From Streptomyces sp. NBC_00433 (GTDB lineage: Bacteria > Actinomycetota > Actinomycetes > Streptomycetales > Streptomycetaceae): a stretch of DNA of 64,000 nt. A program made the position numbers and the translations under genes. Below the pieces are notes generated by a model. The model ran no database searches. It had not been told where the DNA came from and saw only the letters and a list, made by a program, of their open reading frames with translations. Shown one piece after another: positions 53,987-62,385 of this stretch (positions are counted from its first letter, which is position 1; each line of letters opens with the position of its first letter). The stretch covers positions 868,001 to 932,000 of the forward strand of contig CP107926.1 in NCBI GenBank assembly GCA_036015235.1, read 5' to 3'.

Positions 53987-54763
53987 TCAGGCGACGGGCG
54001 CCAGCGGCTGGTCGGCGTCGCGGACGGTGGCGTACAACTCCCGCAGGCCGCGGCCGGGTTCGAGGCCCAGCTCGCGGTCGATGGTGCGGCTGACCTCGCG
54101 GTAGGTGGTGAGCGCCTCCGAGGAGCGGCCCGCCAGGTGCAGCGCCAGCATCAGCTGGCGGGCGAAGCCCTCCCGCAGCGGGTGCTCGGCGGTGAGGACG
54201 CGCAGCGGCGCGATCAGCCGGTCGTAGCGGCCGAGCGCCAGCTCCTGCTCGATCCGCAGCTCCTCGCACTCCAGCCGGGCCTCCTCGGCCCAGCGGACGA
54301 ACTCCTCGACGATCGGGCCGCCGCCGAGGCCGTCGAGCGCGGGGCCGCGCCACAGCGACAGCGCCCTGGCGAAGCTGCGGGAGGCCGCCTCGTGGCGCCC
54401 GGAAGCCGCCTGCGCCCGCCCGTCGGCGGCCAGCTCGCGGAAGTCCGCCACGTCCAGCTCGCCCGGGTCGACCCGCAGCACATACCCGGCCGGGCGGGTG
54501 GTCAGCCGCTCCTCGTCAGGCTCGGCCGCTCCCGACCAGGCCGCCAGCGACTTGCGCACCTGGTACACGTACACGTGCACCGCGGCGGTGAAGCGGCGGG
54601 GCGGGAGATCACCCCATATCTCGTCGGCCAGCTGGCTGGTCGACGTCACCTGGCCGGCTCGGATGAGCAGCACCGAAAGCAGCGTCTCGACCTTCGGCGC
54701 GCTGACCGACTCCGGTCCTGCCCCGGTGACGGCGCGCAGACTGCCCAACATCTCGAATCTCAT
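53987..54763 (-). CDS. SARP-family transcriptional activator (second)
   Basis: 258 aa with the same two-domain form as the first SARP: MRFEMLGSLRAVTGAGPESV, KVETLLSVLLIRAGQVTSTSQLADEIWG and AVHVYVYQVRKSL in the DNA-binding part, then a BTAD domain (LDVADFRELAADGRAQ ... EHPLREGFARQLMLALHLAGRSSEALTTYREV). No TTA codon seen. AGGAG lies 8 bases before the ATG. Divergent from the ACP operon, which it may activate. Confidence 0.9.
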   Translation of the reverse strand: MRFEMLGSLRAVTGAGPESVSAPKVETLLSVLLIRAGQVTSTSQLADEIWGDLPPRRFTAAVHVYVYQVRKSLAAWSGAAEPDEERLTTRPAGYVLRVDPGELDVADFRELAADGRAQAASGRHEAASRSFARALSLWRGPALDGLGGGPIVEEFVRWAEEARLECEELRIEQELALGRYDRLIAPLRVLTAEHPLREGFARQLMLALHLAGRSSEALTTYREVSRTIDRELGLEPGRGLRELYATVRDADQPLAPVA

Positions 54764-55078
54764 GGCGCACTCCTGACGGTCCAGGGCACACAAAGAGCCG
54801 GCGGGTCCCCCGCTTCGGCTTACCCGCGCCCCGCGAACGGTGGTCTGGTGCGGCGCGATGCCTGCCGGCCGCGCCCCGCTCCACCCGGCCACGATCGCAG
54901 ACCCCCCTACAGGGCCACATCCGAGAAAGTACCTACGTCCGTTCGGGGTACGTACAGGAGTTCCGGAACGCGCCTCTCGTGGGGCCCGCGGGCAGCGGCT
55001 TCAGCGCCGCCCAAGCCGCGGGGCGGAAGCTGCCGTCGGCCCATGCCCACGGCTCCCGGCACCTGGAGGACATGTCCC
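54764..55078. other. 315-bp divergent region between SARP and ACP genes
   Basis: No gene supported. A near-palindromic stretch around 54934-54955 (GTACCTAC ... GTACGTAC) lies in the middle and may be a regulator site. No clear 11-bp phased heptamers were seen here. Confidence 0.45.
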
Positions 55079-55306
55079 ATGAACGACATCGACGACTTCG
55101 TCACACTGGTACGTGACGAGATCGGCCTGCCGGTGACCGCCGAGCACGCCGCCCTGGGGCTGGACGAGGTGCCCGGCTGGGACTCGGTCCACCTGCTGTC
55201 GCTGCTGGCGGTGCTGGAGCGCGAGACCGGACGGCGCATTCCGCTGCCCGCGGTCCTGGAGGCCCCGACGCTGGGCCACATCTACACGCTGGCCGTCGAC
55301 GGCTGA
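55079..55306 (+). CDS. Discrete acyl carrier protein
   Basis: 75 aa. The phosphopantetheine site is GWDSVHLLSLL with Ser 36; DSV replaces the usual DSL. MNDIDDFVTLVRDEIGL and VLEAPTLGHIYTLAV complete the four-helix ACP fold. In tetronate pathways a discrete ACP carries the glyceryl unit made by a FkbH-like enzyme; that enzyme is not in the window. GGAGGA is 8 bases before the ATG. First gene of the rightward operon to 60011. Confidence 0.85.
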   Translation: MNDIDDFVTLVRDEIGLPVTAEHAALGLDEVPGWDSVHLLSLLAVLERETGRRIPLPAVLEAPTLGHIYTLAVDG

Positions 55307-55431
55307 CCGCTCGGGGCCGGCGCTTTAGGTCTGCCCAAGCCGCCGCTTCGACCATGGACCCGCCCGGCCACACACCCGGCTCCCGCCCCCACCGCCCGCC
55401 GGAATCGAACCGGCCCGTCCTAAGGATGTCC

Positions 55432-55998
55432 ATGAGGCTCTGGTCAGCCAGTCGTCGTACGAACATCGTCCTGGCCACGGCACTGCTCGGCTGTTCGGTC
55501 GCCGTGGTGTCCGAGTCGTCCGCCGCGAGCGCGGCGGTCGGCCTGAACGGCCGCCACTCGTCGTGCGTGAGCGTGCGGGGAGTCCTGGAGCAGACCGTCA
55601 AGTACGACACGGTGGGCTCGGACATCGCCGGCACCCCGCCGATGCAGAAGGTCGGCGACACCGCCGTCTACACCGACACCATCTTCGGCTCCGACGGCTC
55701 GGTGGTCGGCAAGGCGCTCGGATATGTCACGATCGTGGCGATCCGGCCCTCCGACGGGCACCTGCTGACGGACTACCACGAGACCGTGCAGCTGCCGCAG
55801 GGCACCCTGAGCGACAGCGCGAAGCGCCTGGACCGCGACGGGATGATCGCCGGCGAATGGCTGAACTTCTCGGCGACCGGCACCAGCGGCGACTTCGCGG
55901 GCAAGGTCGGCTACCGGCGCTGGCGCCTGCTGCCGCCGCTGTCGAACCCGCCGGTGCCCTCGGAGAAGGCACAGGTCGAGATCACGTTGTGCGGCTGA
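55432..55998 (+). CDS. AOC-barrel / AbyU-like cyclase with a signal-like N terminus
   Basis: 188 aa. The beta-barrel part (VGDTAVYTDTIFGSDGSVVG, VAIRPSDGHLLTDYHETVQL, LNFSATGTSGDFAGKVGYRR) resembles, from memory, AbyU and other spirotetronate Diels-Alderases of the allene-oxide-cyclase-like fold. The first 35 residues are Arg then hydrophobic (NIVLATALLGCSVAVV) and look like a Sec signal with a possible lipobox (LLGC, Cys 21), which those cyclases do not have. AAGGA 5 bases before ATG 55432 decides the start; ATG 55426 is an alternative. Between ACP and KASIII genes. Confidence 0.68.
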   Translation: MRLWSASRRTNIVLATALLGCSVAVVSESSAASAAVGLNGRHSSCVSVRGVLEQTVKYDTVGSDIAGTPPMQKVGDTAVYTDTIFGSDGSVVGKALGYVTIVAIRPSDGHLLTDYHETVQLPQGTLSDSAKRLDRDGMIAGEWLNFSATGTSGDFAGKVGYRRWRLLPPLSNPPVPSEKAQVEITLCG

Positions 55999-56002
55999 CG
56001 CG

Positions 56003-57064
56003 ATGGCCGCGCTGAGTGCGAACACGGGAGCGCCGGGCGCCGGCGCCGTCCACATACGGTCGGTCGGCACCGCCCTGCCCGGACCGCCCGTCGACAACGC
56101 CACCCTCGGGGAGCGGCTGCGGATGCCGGGCCAGTGGGAGGAGTGGGTGGAGACCTTCATCGGCACCAGGACCCGCCACCTGGCGATCGACCTGGACAGC
56201 GGCAAGCCCGCCGCCACCCTGGCCGACCTGTGCGAGACCGCGGGCCGCCGGGCGCTGGACCGGGCCGGGCTGGCGCCCGAGCAGGTCGACCTGGTCGTGA
56301 TGGGCACCGCCTCCCCCGACGACCTGATGCCCGCCACCATCAACGTGGTCGCGGACCGGCTGCGTATCAACGGGGTGCCCACCTACCAGCTGCAGTCCGG
56401 CTGCACCGGGGCCTTCCAGGCGATGCACGTGGCGCAGCAACTGCTGTCGACCGGCGCGTACCGCAACGCGCTGGTGCTGGGCGGCGACGTGACCGCGCGC
56501 TTCTACGACTTCGACGTCGACTTCGCCACCCTGCCGCCCGAACACCTCGTGCACTACGTGCTGTTCGGCGACGGGGCGGGCGCGCTGGTGCTCGACACGC
56601 AGCCGGTGCCCGGATCGCTGGCCGTGCGCCGGCTGTTCACCCAGCTGACCGGGCTGGACCGGGCGCCGGGGCAGACCGTGCACTGGTTCGGCCCCTCCGA
56701 CCGCGACTCGACCCGCCCGCCCGCCGAGGAGGACTACAAGGCGATCGAGGAGTCGGTGCCGGTGATGGCCGCCGAGATCCTCGACGACCTGCTCGACGAG
56801 GCCGGCTGGGACCGCGACGAGGTCGACTTCCTGCTGCCGCCGCAGCTGTCGGGGCGGATGACGACCAAGATCGTCGACCTGATGGCGCTGCCGGCGGCGA
56901 CCGAGGTGTCCTGCGTCCGGGACGTCGGCAACAACGGCAACGCCACCCCGTTCTTCCAGCTCGAACAGCTGCTGGCGCAGATCACCCCGGGATCCCGCGC
57001 GGTGGGCGTGTCAGTGGAGTCCAGCAAGTGGATCAAGGCCGGCTTCGCGGTCGAGATGGTCTGA
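56003..57064 (+). CDS. KASIII (FabH-like) condensing enzyme of tetronate type
   Basis: 353 aa, thiolase fold. The nucleophile Cys 134 is in YQLQSGCTGAFQAMH. Where FabH has its His (HQAN) this protein reads FLLPPQLSG, and the Asn site reads GNNGNAT. So Cys and Asn are kept but His is replaced. KASIII homologues in tetronate clusters are thought to join the glyceryl-ACP unit to the polyketide and close the ring. It begins 4 bases after the cyclase stop and precedes the E2-like gene, the order expected for that chemistry. Confidence 0.82.
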   Translation: MAALSANTGAPGAGAVHIRSVGTALPGPPVDNATLGERLRMPGQWEEWVETFIGTRTRHLAIDLDSGKPAATLADLCETAGRRALDRAGLAPEQVDLVVMGTASPDDLMPATINVVADRLRINGVPTYQLQSGCTGAFQAMHVAQQLLSTGAYRNALVLGGDVTARFYDFDVDFATLPPEHLVHYVLFGDGAGALVLDTQPVPGSLAVRRLFTQLTGLDRAPGQTVHWFGPSDRDSTRPPAEEDYKAIEESVPVMAAEILDDLLDEAGWDRDEVDFLLPPQLSGRMTTKIVDLMALPAATEVSCVRDVGNNGNATPFFQLEQLLAQITPGSRAVGVSVESSKWIKAGFAVEMV

Positions 57065-57119
57065 GACGAAGGGATTTACCCACGATGCAGGTCCGTGCGA
57101 CCGGGTGCGAGGTGCGGCG

Positions 57120-57935
57120 GTGAAGATCGGTCCCGAGGTCCGCCAGCGCCGCCACACCCAGTATTTCACCGGCACCATCCGCGCCTTCTCGCCGGTCTTC
57201 CTCGACACCGACGTCGACATGGGGCGGGTGCTGCGGCACCGGGCCGCGCACCCGGGCTACTCGGTGGTCAGCTACGTCGCCGAGGCGACAGGGCGCGCGC
57301 TGGCCGCGCACCCGGAGGCCAACGCGGCGCTGCGCGGCAGGCTGTGGCCGCGGCTGGCCCGCTACGACGGCGTGCACGCCAAGATCACCCTCGACAAGAC
57401 CCTCGACGGCCACCGGGTGGTGCTGGCGACGGTGGTGCCCGACGTGGACACCGCGGGCCTGCCCGCCATCCAGGAGCGGATCTCGCACTTCAGGGACGGC
57501 GACCCGCAGACCATGACGGAGTTCGGCGCGGTCCGCGTGCTGCACAAGCTGCCGCGGTTCGTGGGACTGCCGCTCTTCCGGCTGACCACCCGCTCGCTGC
57601 GGCGCCGCCCGCAGACGCTGGGCACGGTGGCCATCACCTCCCTCGGGCACCGCCCGGTCAACGGCTTCCACTCGGTCGGCGGCACCACCGTCACCCTGGG
57701 CGTCGGGCAGATCGCCGACCGGCCGGTCGTACGGGACGGCGCGCTGGCCGTCGCCCCCGTGATGCGGCTGAATTTCGCCTTCGACCACCGGGTCATCGAC
57801 GGCGCGGAGGCGGCCGACCTGCTCACCGCGATCAAGGACGGCCTGGAGGCCTACCCGCCGGACGACGACCGCCAGGCCGCACCGGCGGCCGACGTACTCG
57901 CCGACATCCCGTCGGGCTCCACCCGCACCAACTGA
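57120..57935 (+). CDS. 2-oxoacid dehydrogenase E2-like acyltransferase
   Basis: 271 aa. A stand-alone catalytic domain with no lipoyl domain. GTVAITSLGHRPVNGFHSVG and FAFDHRVIDGAEAADLL contain the active-site HxxxDG motif of the CAT/E2 family. Such proteins in tetronate pathways (the AbyA4/AgnD4 type) acetylate the tetronate hydroxymethyl group before elimination to the exocyclic alkene. GTG 57120 is preferred (GAGGTG 5 bases upstream); GTG 57105 is an alternative. Confidence 0.8.
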   Translation: MKIGPEVRQRRHTQYFTGTIRAFSPVFLDTDVDMGRVLRHRAAHPGYSVVSYVAEATGRALAAHPEANAALRGRLWPRLARYDGVHAKITLDKTLDGHRVVLATVVPDVDTAGLPAIQERISHFRDGDPQTMTEFGAVRVLHKLPRFVGLPLFRLTTRSLRRRPQTLGTVAITSLGHRPVNGFHSVGGTTVTLGVGQIADRPVVRDGALAVAPVMRLNFAFDHRVIDGAEAADLLTAIKDGLEAYPPDDDRQAAPAADVLADIPSGSTRTN

Positions 57936-57968
57936 CCGGCGCTCGACGGAAAGGCGGACCGCGCTGAC

Positions 57969-60011
57969 ATGGCGGACAAGGCAAGCACGGCGGACAAGGC
58001 AGGCACCGCGACGGCGGTGCACCCCGCGGTGGCGGCAGGCATCCCAGGCACCCGGACGCCGACCGGCGCCGACGGCTCCGCGCCCTTCACCGTGGTGGTC
58101 GTCGGGGCGGGTCCCGCGGGCACCTCGCTGCTGGAGCGGATCTGCGCCAACATCCCCGAACTGGTGCCCGACCGCCCAGTGCGGGTGCACCTGGTGGACC
58201 CGCACCCGCACGGCGGCGGGCGGGTGTGGCGGCAGGAGCAGTCGGCCCTGATGTGGGCCAACACCCCGATGGCCGCGATCACCGTCTTCCCGGACGAGAA
58301 CATGGCCTGCGAGGGCCCCAAGCCGCCGGGCCCGGCGATCCTTGACTGGGCCCGCACGGCCACCCCGGAGGACCTGGCCGACCCGGTGGTGGCCGACGAG
58401 GTGGTCAGGGCGCACCCGCGCTTCTACCCCTCGCGCCGCACCCTGGCCGCGTATCTGTCCAGTGTCGTACGGCGGTTGGTGGCCGGTGCGCCGTCCAACG
58501 TCGAGGTGGTGACGCACGCGGACACCGCCGTCGAACTGGTCGACGACGCGCACCGCACCGTCGTACGGCTGGAGTCGGGGGCCGAACTGGTTGCCGACGC
58601 GGTGCTGTTGGCGCAGGGCCACCACGATGTGGAGCCGGCGCCGCCGGCCCTCGAACTGGCCCGCTTCGCGGCGGAGCACGGCCTGACGTATCTGCCGGCG
58701 CAATATGCCGCGGACGCCGACCTGGACGTGCTGCGGCCCGGCGAACCGGTGATCGTCCGGGGCCTCGCGCTGTCCTTCGTCGACTACCTGGTGCTGCTCA
58801 CCGAGGGCCGCGGCGGCTCGTGGACCCGGGACGCCGGCGGCACCCTGCAGTACGTGCCGTCGGGGCGGGAGCCGGTGCTCTACGCGGGGTCGCGGCGCGG
58901 GGTGCCCTACCGCAGCAAGCTGGGATACAACCAGCTGCTCGGCGAGAAGCCCGCACCGCACTTCCTCACCGCGCAGGTCGCCAAGGAGCTGATCGCCCGG
59001 CCCGAGCCGGTGGACTTCGGCCTCGACATCCGCCCGCTGATCCACGCGGAGATGGAACTCGCCCACTACCAGGAGCTGTTCACCGGCCACCCCGACCGGG
59101 TGACCCGCCCGTGGCAGGAGGTCGAGGAGGTCTTCGGGCTGCTGGGCAGCGGCCTGCCCGCCGACCGGGCCCGTGTCGACGCGGTGGTCGCGGACTGCGT
59201 GCCCGACCCCGCGGACCGCTTCGACCTGCCGGCGCTGCAATACCCGCTGGAGGGCGTACGGCTCGACAGCCCCGACCGGCTGCACGAGCTGATCCTCGAC
59301 CACGTCACCGCCGACCTGGCGCGGCGCGGCGACCAGCGCTACAGCCAGGACCTCGCGGCGATCCAGGCCCTGATGAACAGCATGGGCCCGATCTTCCAGC
59401 TGCTCAGCTCCAACCGGCTGTCGGCGCGCTCGCGCACCAGGGAACTCGACCCGTGGTTCCACGACTTCTTCGGCTACATCGGCAGCGGCCCGCCCGGACC
59501 GCGCGCCGAACAGCTGCTCGCGCTGGGCCGGGCGGGCGTGGTGCGCTTCCTCGGCGGCGGCCTGGAGATCGTGCCCGACGCCGACCGCGGGGTCTTCGTG
59601 GCCCGCGGCGCCAACGCGCCCGTCGAGGTGGCGGCGACCGCGCTGCTCGAAGCGCGGCTGCCGACCGCCAGCGTCGTACGCAACCGCGACGCGCTCGTCC
59701 ACCGGCTGTACGAGCGCGGGGCGTGCACCGAGGAGCAGTTGCGGGACGCCCCCGGGCAGCCGGCCTTCAGCTCCGGCAAGCTCGCGGTGCACGCCACCGA
59801 CCAGCGGGTGCTGGCCGCCGACGGCACCGCGCACCCGCGGCTCTTCGCGGTCGGCGCGTGGACGGCGGGCTTCGGCCCGGCCGGCTTCCCCCGGCTCAAC
59901 CCGATCGGGTTCATGCGCTGCGACGCGATGGTGCGCTCGATGCTGCGGCTGGGCGCCGCGGTGCCGTCACTGGGGTCGGCGGCGCCCGAGGTGCCCCAAC
60001 AGGTGGGCTGA
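57969..60011 (+). CDS. FAD/NAD(P)-binding oxidoreductase-like protein
   Basis: 680 aa. The FAD-binding Rossmann motif VVVVGAGPAGTSLLERI lies at about residue 40; DPHPHGGGRVWRQEQSALMWANTP and the C-terminal LFAVGAWTAGFGPAGFPRLNPIGF match the FAD-NAD(P)-binding family of long, uncharacterised actinobacterial flavoproteins. The role in the pathway is unknown. First residues are a low-complexity Lys/Ala/Thr stretch. Last gene of the ACP operon and followed by a 21-bp terminator. Confidence 0.75.
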   Translation: MADKASTADKAGTATAVHPAVAAGIPGTRTPTGADGSAPFTVVVVGAGPAGTSLLERICANIPELVPDRPVRVHLVDPHPHGGGRVWRQEQSALMWANTPMAAITVFPDENMACEGPKPPGPAILDWARTATPEDLADPVVADEVVRAHPRFYPSRRTLAAYLSSVVRRLVAGAPSNVEVVTHADTAVELVDDAHRTVVRLESGAELVADAVLLAQGHHDVEPAPPALELARFAAEHGLTYLPAQYAADADLDVLRPGEPVIVRGLALSFVDYLVLLTEGRGGSWTRDAGGTLQYVPSGREPVLYAGSRRGVPYRSKLGYNQLLGEKPAPHFLTAQVAKELIARPEPVDFGLDIRPLIHAEMELAHYQELFTGHPDRVTRPWQEVEEVFGLLGSGLPADRARVDAVVADCVPDPADRFDLPALQYPLEGVRLDSPDRLHELILDHVTADLARRGDQRYSQDLAAIQALMNSMGPIFQLLSSNRLSARSRTRELDPWFHDFFGYIGSGPPGPRAEQLLALGRAGVVRFLGGGLEIVPDADRGVFVARGANAPVEVAATALLEARLPTASVVRNRDALVHRLYERGACTEEQLRDAPGQPAFSSGKLAVHATDQRVLAADGTAHPRLFAVGAWTAGFGPAGFPRLNPIGFMRCDAMVRSMLRLGAAVPSLGSAAPEVPQQVG

Positions 60012-60017
60012 AAACGG

Positions 60018-60067
60018 CGGACGGGCGGCCGCACCCCACTGGCCTGTGGGGTGCGGCCGCCCGTCCG
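60018..60067. terminator. Bidirectional terminator between FAD-protein and SDR genes
   Basis: A perfect 21-bp stem (60018-60038 with 60047-60067) with an 8-base loop between convergent stops at 60011 and 60085. Confidence 0.93.
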
Positions 60068-60084
60068 CGTGTCGCGGCCGGCGG

Positions 60085-60804
60085 TCAGTACGTGCCGATC
60101 GTGTCCTCGTAGCGGTCGCGCTTGACGTACATGTCCCAGAAGGTCTCGGCCAGGTCCTTCGGCCAGACCCGCTCGGGCTCGAAGCCCACGGCCTGCGCGC
60201 TGGTGGGGCGCCCGTCGAACTGGCGCTGCGCCTCGCTGAGTTCGATGAGCGCGCCGATGGTCAGGCCGCCGGCGTAGATGCCCTTGGGCGCCAGCGACTC
60301 GTTGAGCGTCTTGAGGTAGTTGCGCAGGCCGGCGAAGGCGATGCCGACGTTGCTCATCATCGGCAGCGGGTTGGTGCCGGCCGCGCCCAGGCCGAACAGC
60401 AGGGCGCCGTCGCCGCGTTCGAGCATCTGCGGCAGCACCAGGTTCACCAGGCGGATCGGCGCCAGCAGCCGCACGTCGAGCTGCGGCTGCAGCCCCGCGA
60501 GGTCGAGGTCGAGCGTGGCGACCGGCCGTTCGGTGATGCCCGCGGGGCTGTACTCCGTCACGTCGATCCGGCCGAACCGCTCGTTGATCGCCGCCACGGT
60601 GCCGGCGAGCGCGGTGTGGTCGGCCAGGTCCTGGGTGAAGGTGTCCGCCTCGATGCCCTCGCTCTCCAACTCGGCTCGCAAGGCGTCGAGTTTGGACTGC
60701 GTACGGGCGACGAGCGCGACCCGGAAGCCCTCCTGGCCGAAGCGCCGGGCGACGCCCAGCCCCAGGCCGGTTCCGGCTCCGAATACGGCAATGGTCTTGG
60801 ACAT
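60085..60804 (-). CDS. Atypical SDR lacking the Tyr/Lys catalytic pair
   Basis: 239 aa. A classical short-chain dehydrogenase scaffold with the N-terminal AVFGAGTGLGLGVARRFG and a VALVAR strand. At the position of the YxxxK active site it reads GIAFAGLRNYLK, so Phe and Arg replace Tyr and Lys, and the NNAG motif reads TEYSPAGI. It may be catalytically dead or use other residues. Its ATG is 30 bases from the P450 stop, so it is the last gene of the P450 operon. Confidence 0.8.
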   Translation of the reverse strand: MSKTIAVFGAGTGLGLGVARRFGQEGFRVALVARTQSKLDALRAELESEGIEADTFTQDLADHTALAGTVAAINERFGRIDVTEYSPAGITERPVATLDLDLAGLQPQLDVRLLAPIRLVNLVLPQMLERGDGALLFGLGAAGTNPLPMMSNVGIAFAGLRNYLKTLNESLAPKGIYAGGLTIGALIELSEAQRQFDGRPTSAQAVGFEPERVWPKDLAETFWDMYVKRDRYEDTIGTY

Positions 60805-60833
60805 GTGCTGTGGGTCCCTCTCTGCAGCGGTGT

Positions 60834-62042
60834 TCACCAGGTGACGGGCAGTTCGTGCAGGCCGTACATGATCGTGTCGTTCTTGAACGGCAGCTCCGCG
60901 AGCGGAGCGGCCAGCCGCAGGTCCGGCAGGCGGGCCAGCAGCGAGGTGAAGACCACGTCCAGTTCCAGACGGGCCAGGTTCTGGCCCAGGCACTGGTGGA
61001 TGCCGTAGCCGAAGGCCACGTGGGAGGGCGACTCGCGGAAGAGGTCGAACTCCTCGGGGCGCTCGAAGGCGCGGGCGTCGCGGTTGGCGGCGGCGTTGGA
61101 CAGCAGCACACCCTCGCCGGCCGCGATGGTGGCGTCGCCGACCTCGATGTCGGCCAGCGCCACCCGGCCGGTCGAGTGGTCGGAGATGCTGAAGTAGCGC
61201 AGCATCTCCTCGACCGCCTTGGGCACCAGCGACGGGTCCTTGACGAGCGAGTCCTTCAACTCCGGGTGCTCGATCAGGTACGCGGTGCCCAGCGAGATCA
61301 TGTTGGCGGTGGTCTCGTGGCCGGCCACCAGGATGAGCAGCGCCATCCCGGTCAGGTGCTCGGCGTCCTCCACGCCGGCCTCGCGGTAGCGCACCGCCAG
61401 CCGGCTGAGCAGGTCCTCCTGCGGGTCCGCCTGCCGGCGCAGGACCAGGCCGTGCAGGAAGGCGCGCAGCTCCACCAGCGAGTTGAGCCGGTCAGGGCCG
61501 CTGGTGTTGCGGTCGGTCATCAGCCGGGCCCTGGACTGGAAGACCTCCCGGTCCTCGTACGGCACGCCCAGCAGCTCGCAGATGGTCAACGACGGTACGG
61601 GCAGGGACAGTTCCTGCACCAGGTCGACCGGGCGAGGCCCGGCCAGGATCCGGTCCAGGCACTCCTGGACGGTCCGGGTGACCGCCGGGCGCAGCAACTC
61701 GACCTTGCGGACGGTGAATTCGCTGATCACCATCCGGCGGTAGGTGGTGTGCTCCGGCGGGTCCATCCACGGCAGGAAGCCCCTGCGGTCGATGGCCTGC
61801 TGGCCGCTGAGCAGCGCCGGAAAGCCGGGGTGCACCCGGTCGGCGCTGAGGTTGGCGTCGGTGAACAGCCGGCGTACGTCCTCGTAGCGCGTGGCCAGCC
61901 AGGCCTCCCGCCCGGTGGGCAGCAGGACGCGGGCCAGCGGCTCCTCCTCGCGCAGCCGCGTGTACTGCTCGGGCAGCGCGAAGGGGCAGGTGCGCGGCAT
62001 CGGGTAGGCCGGCGGTCCGGCGGCGTCGGCGGTTTCGGTCAC
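60834..62042 (-). CDS. Cytochrome P450 (second)
   Basis: 402 aa. I-helix LLILVAGHETTANM, EEMLRYF (ExxR), PERF-like region and haem loop FGYGIHQCLGQNLARLEL. Ends MYGLHELPVTW. GTG at 62042 with GGAGG 7 bases upstream sets the start; no ATG is suitable. Closely related to the P450 at 62382-63617 (shared FLPWMDPPEHT-YRRM and the last 10 residues), so the pair arose by duplication. A ferredoxin gene lies directly upstream. Confidence 0.92.
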   Translation of the reverse strand: MTETADAAGPPAYPMPRTCPFALPEQYTRLREEEPLARVLLPTGREAWLATRYEDVRRLFTDANLSADRVHPGFPALLSGQQAIDRRGFLPWMDPPEHTTYRRMVISEFTVRKVELLRPAVTRTVQECLDRILAGPRPVDLVQELSLPVPSLTICELLGVPYEDREVFQSRARLMTDRNTSGPDRLNSLVELRAFLHGLVLRRQADPQEDLLSRLAVRYREAGVEDAEHLTGMALLILVAGHETTANMISLGTAYLIEHPELKDSLVKDPSLVPKAVEEMLRYFSISDHSTGRVALADIEVGDATIAAGEGVLLSNAAANRDARAFERPEEFDLFRESPSHVAFGYGIHQCLGQNLARLELDVVFTSLLARLPDLRLAAPLAELPFKNDTIMYGLHELPVTW

Positions 62043-62091
62043 GTGGGGGCCTCCAGACGGGGCGGGTCCTCCGGCGGGGCCGGAGACGGGT

Positions 62092-62385
62092 CTAGGCCGG
62101 GGACAGGCCGGTGGACTGCCGGTCGGGTTCGGCGGCTTCGGCTTCGGCTTCGGCTTCGAGCGAGGCGTCCAGTGCGGCTTCGAGCACGACGGCACGGGCG
62201 GGGCAGCGGGTGGCCGCGTCGCGCACGGACGAGGTCAGCTCCTCGGGCACAGGGTCCACCAGGACGTACGACAGGCCGTCGTCGTCGCTCTGGTCGAAGA
62301 CCTCGGGGGCGGCGAGCACGCACTGCCCCGCCCCCACGCAGACGTCGCGGTCGACGACGGCACGCCGTACGGCGGGGGCGCTCAC
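62092..62385 (-). CDS. [3Fe-4S] ferredoxin for the P450s
   Basis: 97 aa. RRAVVDRDVCVGAGQCVLAAPEVF and ATRCPARAV give the C-x5-C ... CP ligand set of SoyB/FdxE-type 3Fe-4S ferredoxins, with one position of the usual fourth Cys occupied by Gly/Ala. It donates electrons to P450s. The GTG start overlaps the stop of the upstream P450 (GTGA). The C terminus is extended by an acidic Glu-Ala repeat of about 30 residues, uncommon for this family. Confidence 0.87.
   Translation of the reverse strand: MSAPAVRRAVVDRDVCVGAGQCVLAAPEVFDQSDDDGLSYVLVDPVPEELTSSVRDAATRCPARAVVLEAALDASLEAEAEAEAAEPDRQSTGLSPA
62134..62157. repeat. Hexamer microsatellite (GGCTTC)x4 in the ferredoxin tail
   Basis: Four perfect GGCTTC units. 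On the coding strand they encode Glu-Ala repeats near the end of the ferredoxin, a place where length could vary by slippage without frameshift. Confidence 0.8.

Noticed and set aside
54934..54955. Palindrome-like GTACCTAC/GTACGTAC as a gamma-butyrolactone (ARE) site
   Set aside because: The arms do not match well and no butyrolactone receptor gene is in the window.
55398..55414. A perfect T-arm-like hairpin (GCCGG, 7-base loop TTCGATT, CCGGC on the minus strand), suggesting a tRNA or att site
   Set aside because: The flanking bases do not form an acceptor stem, an anticodon stem or a D arm, and no integrase is nearby.
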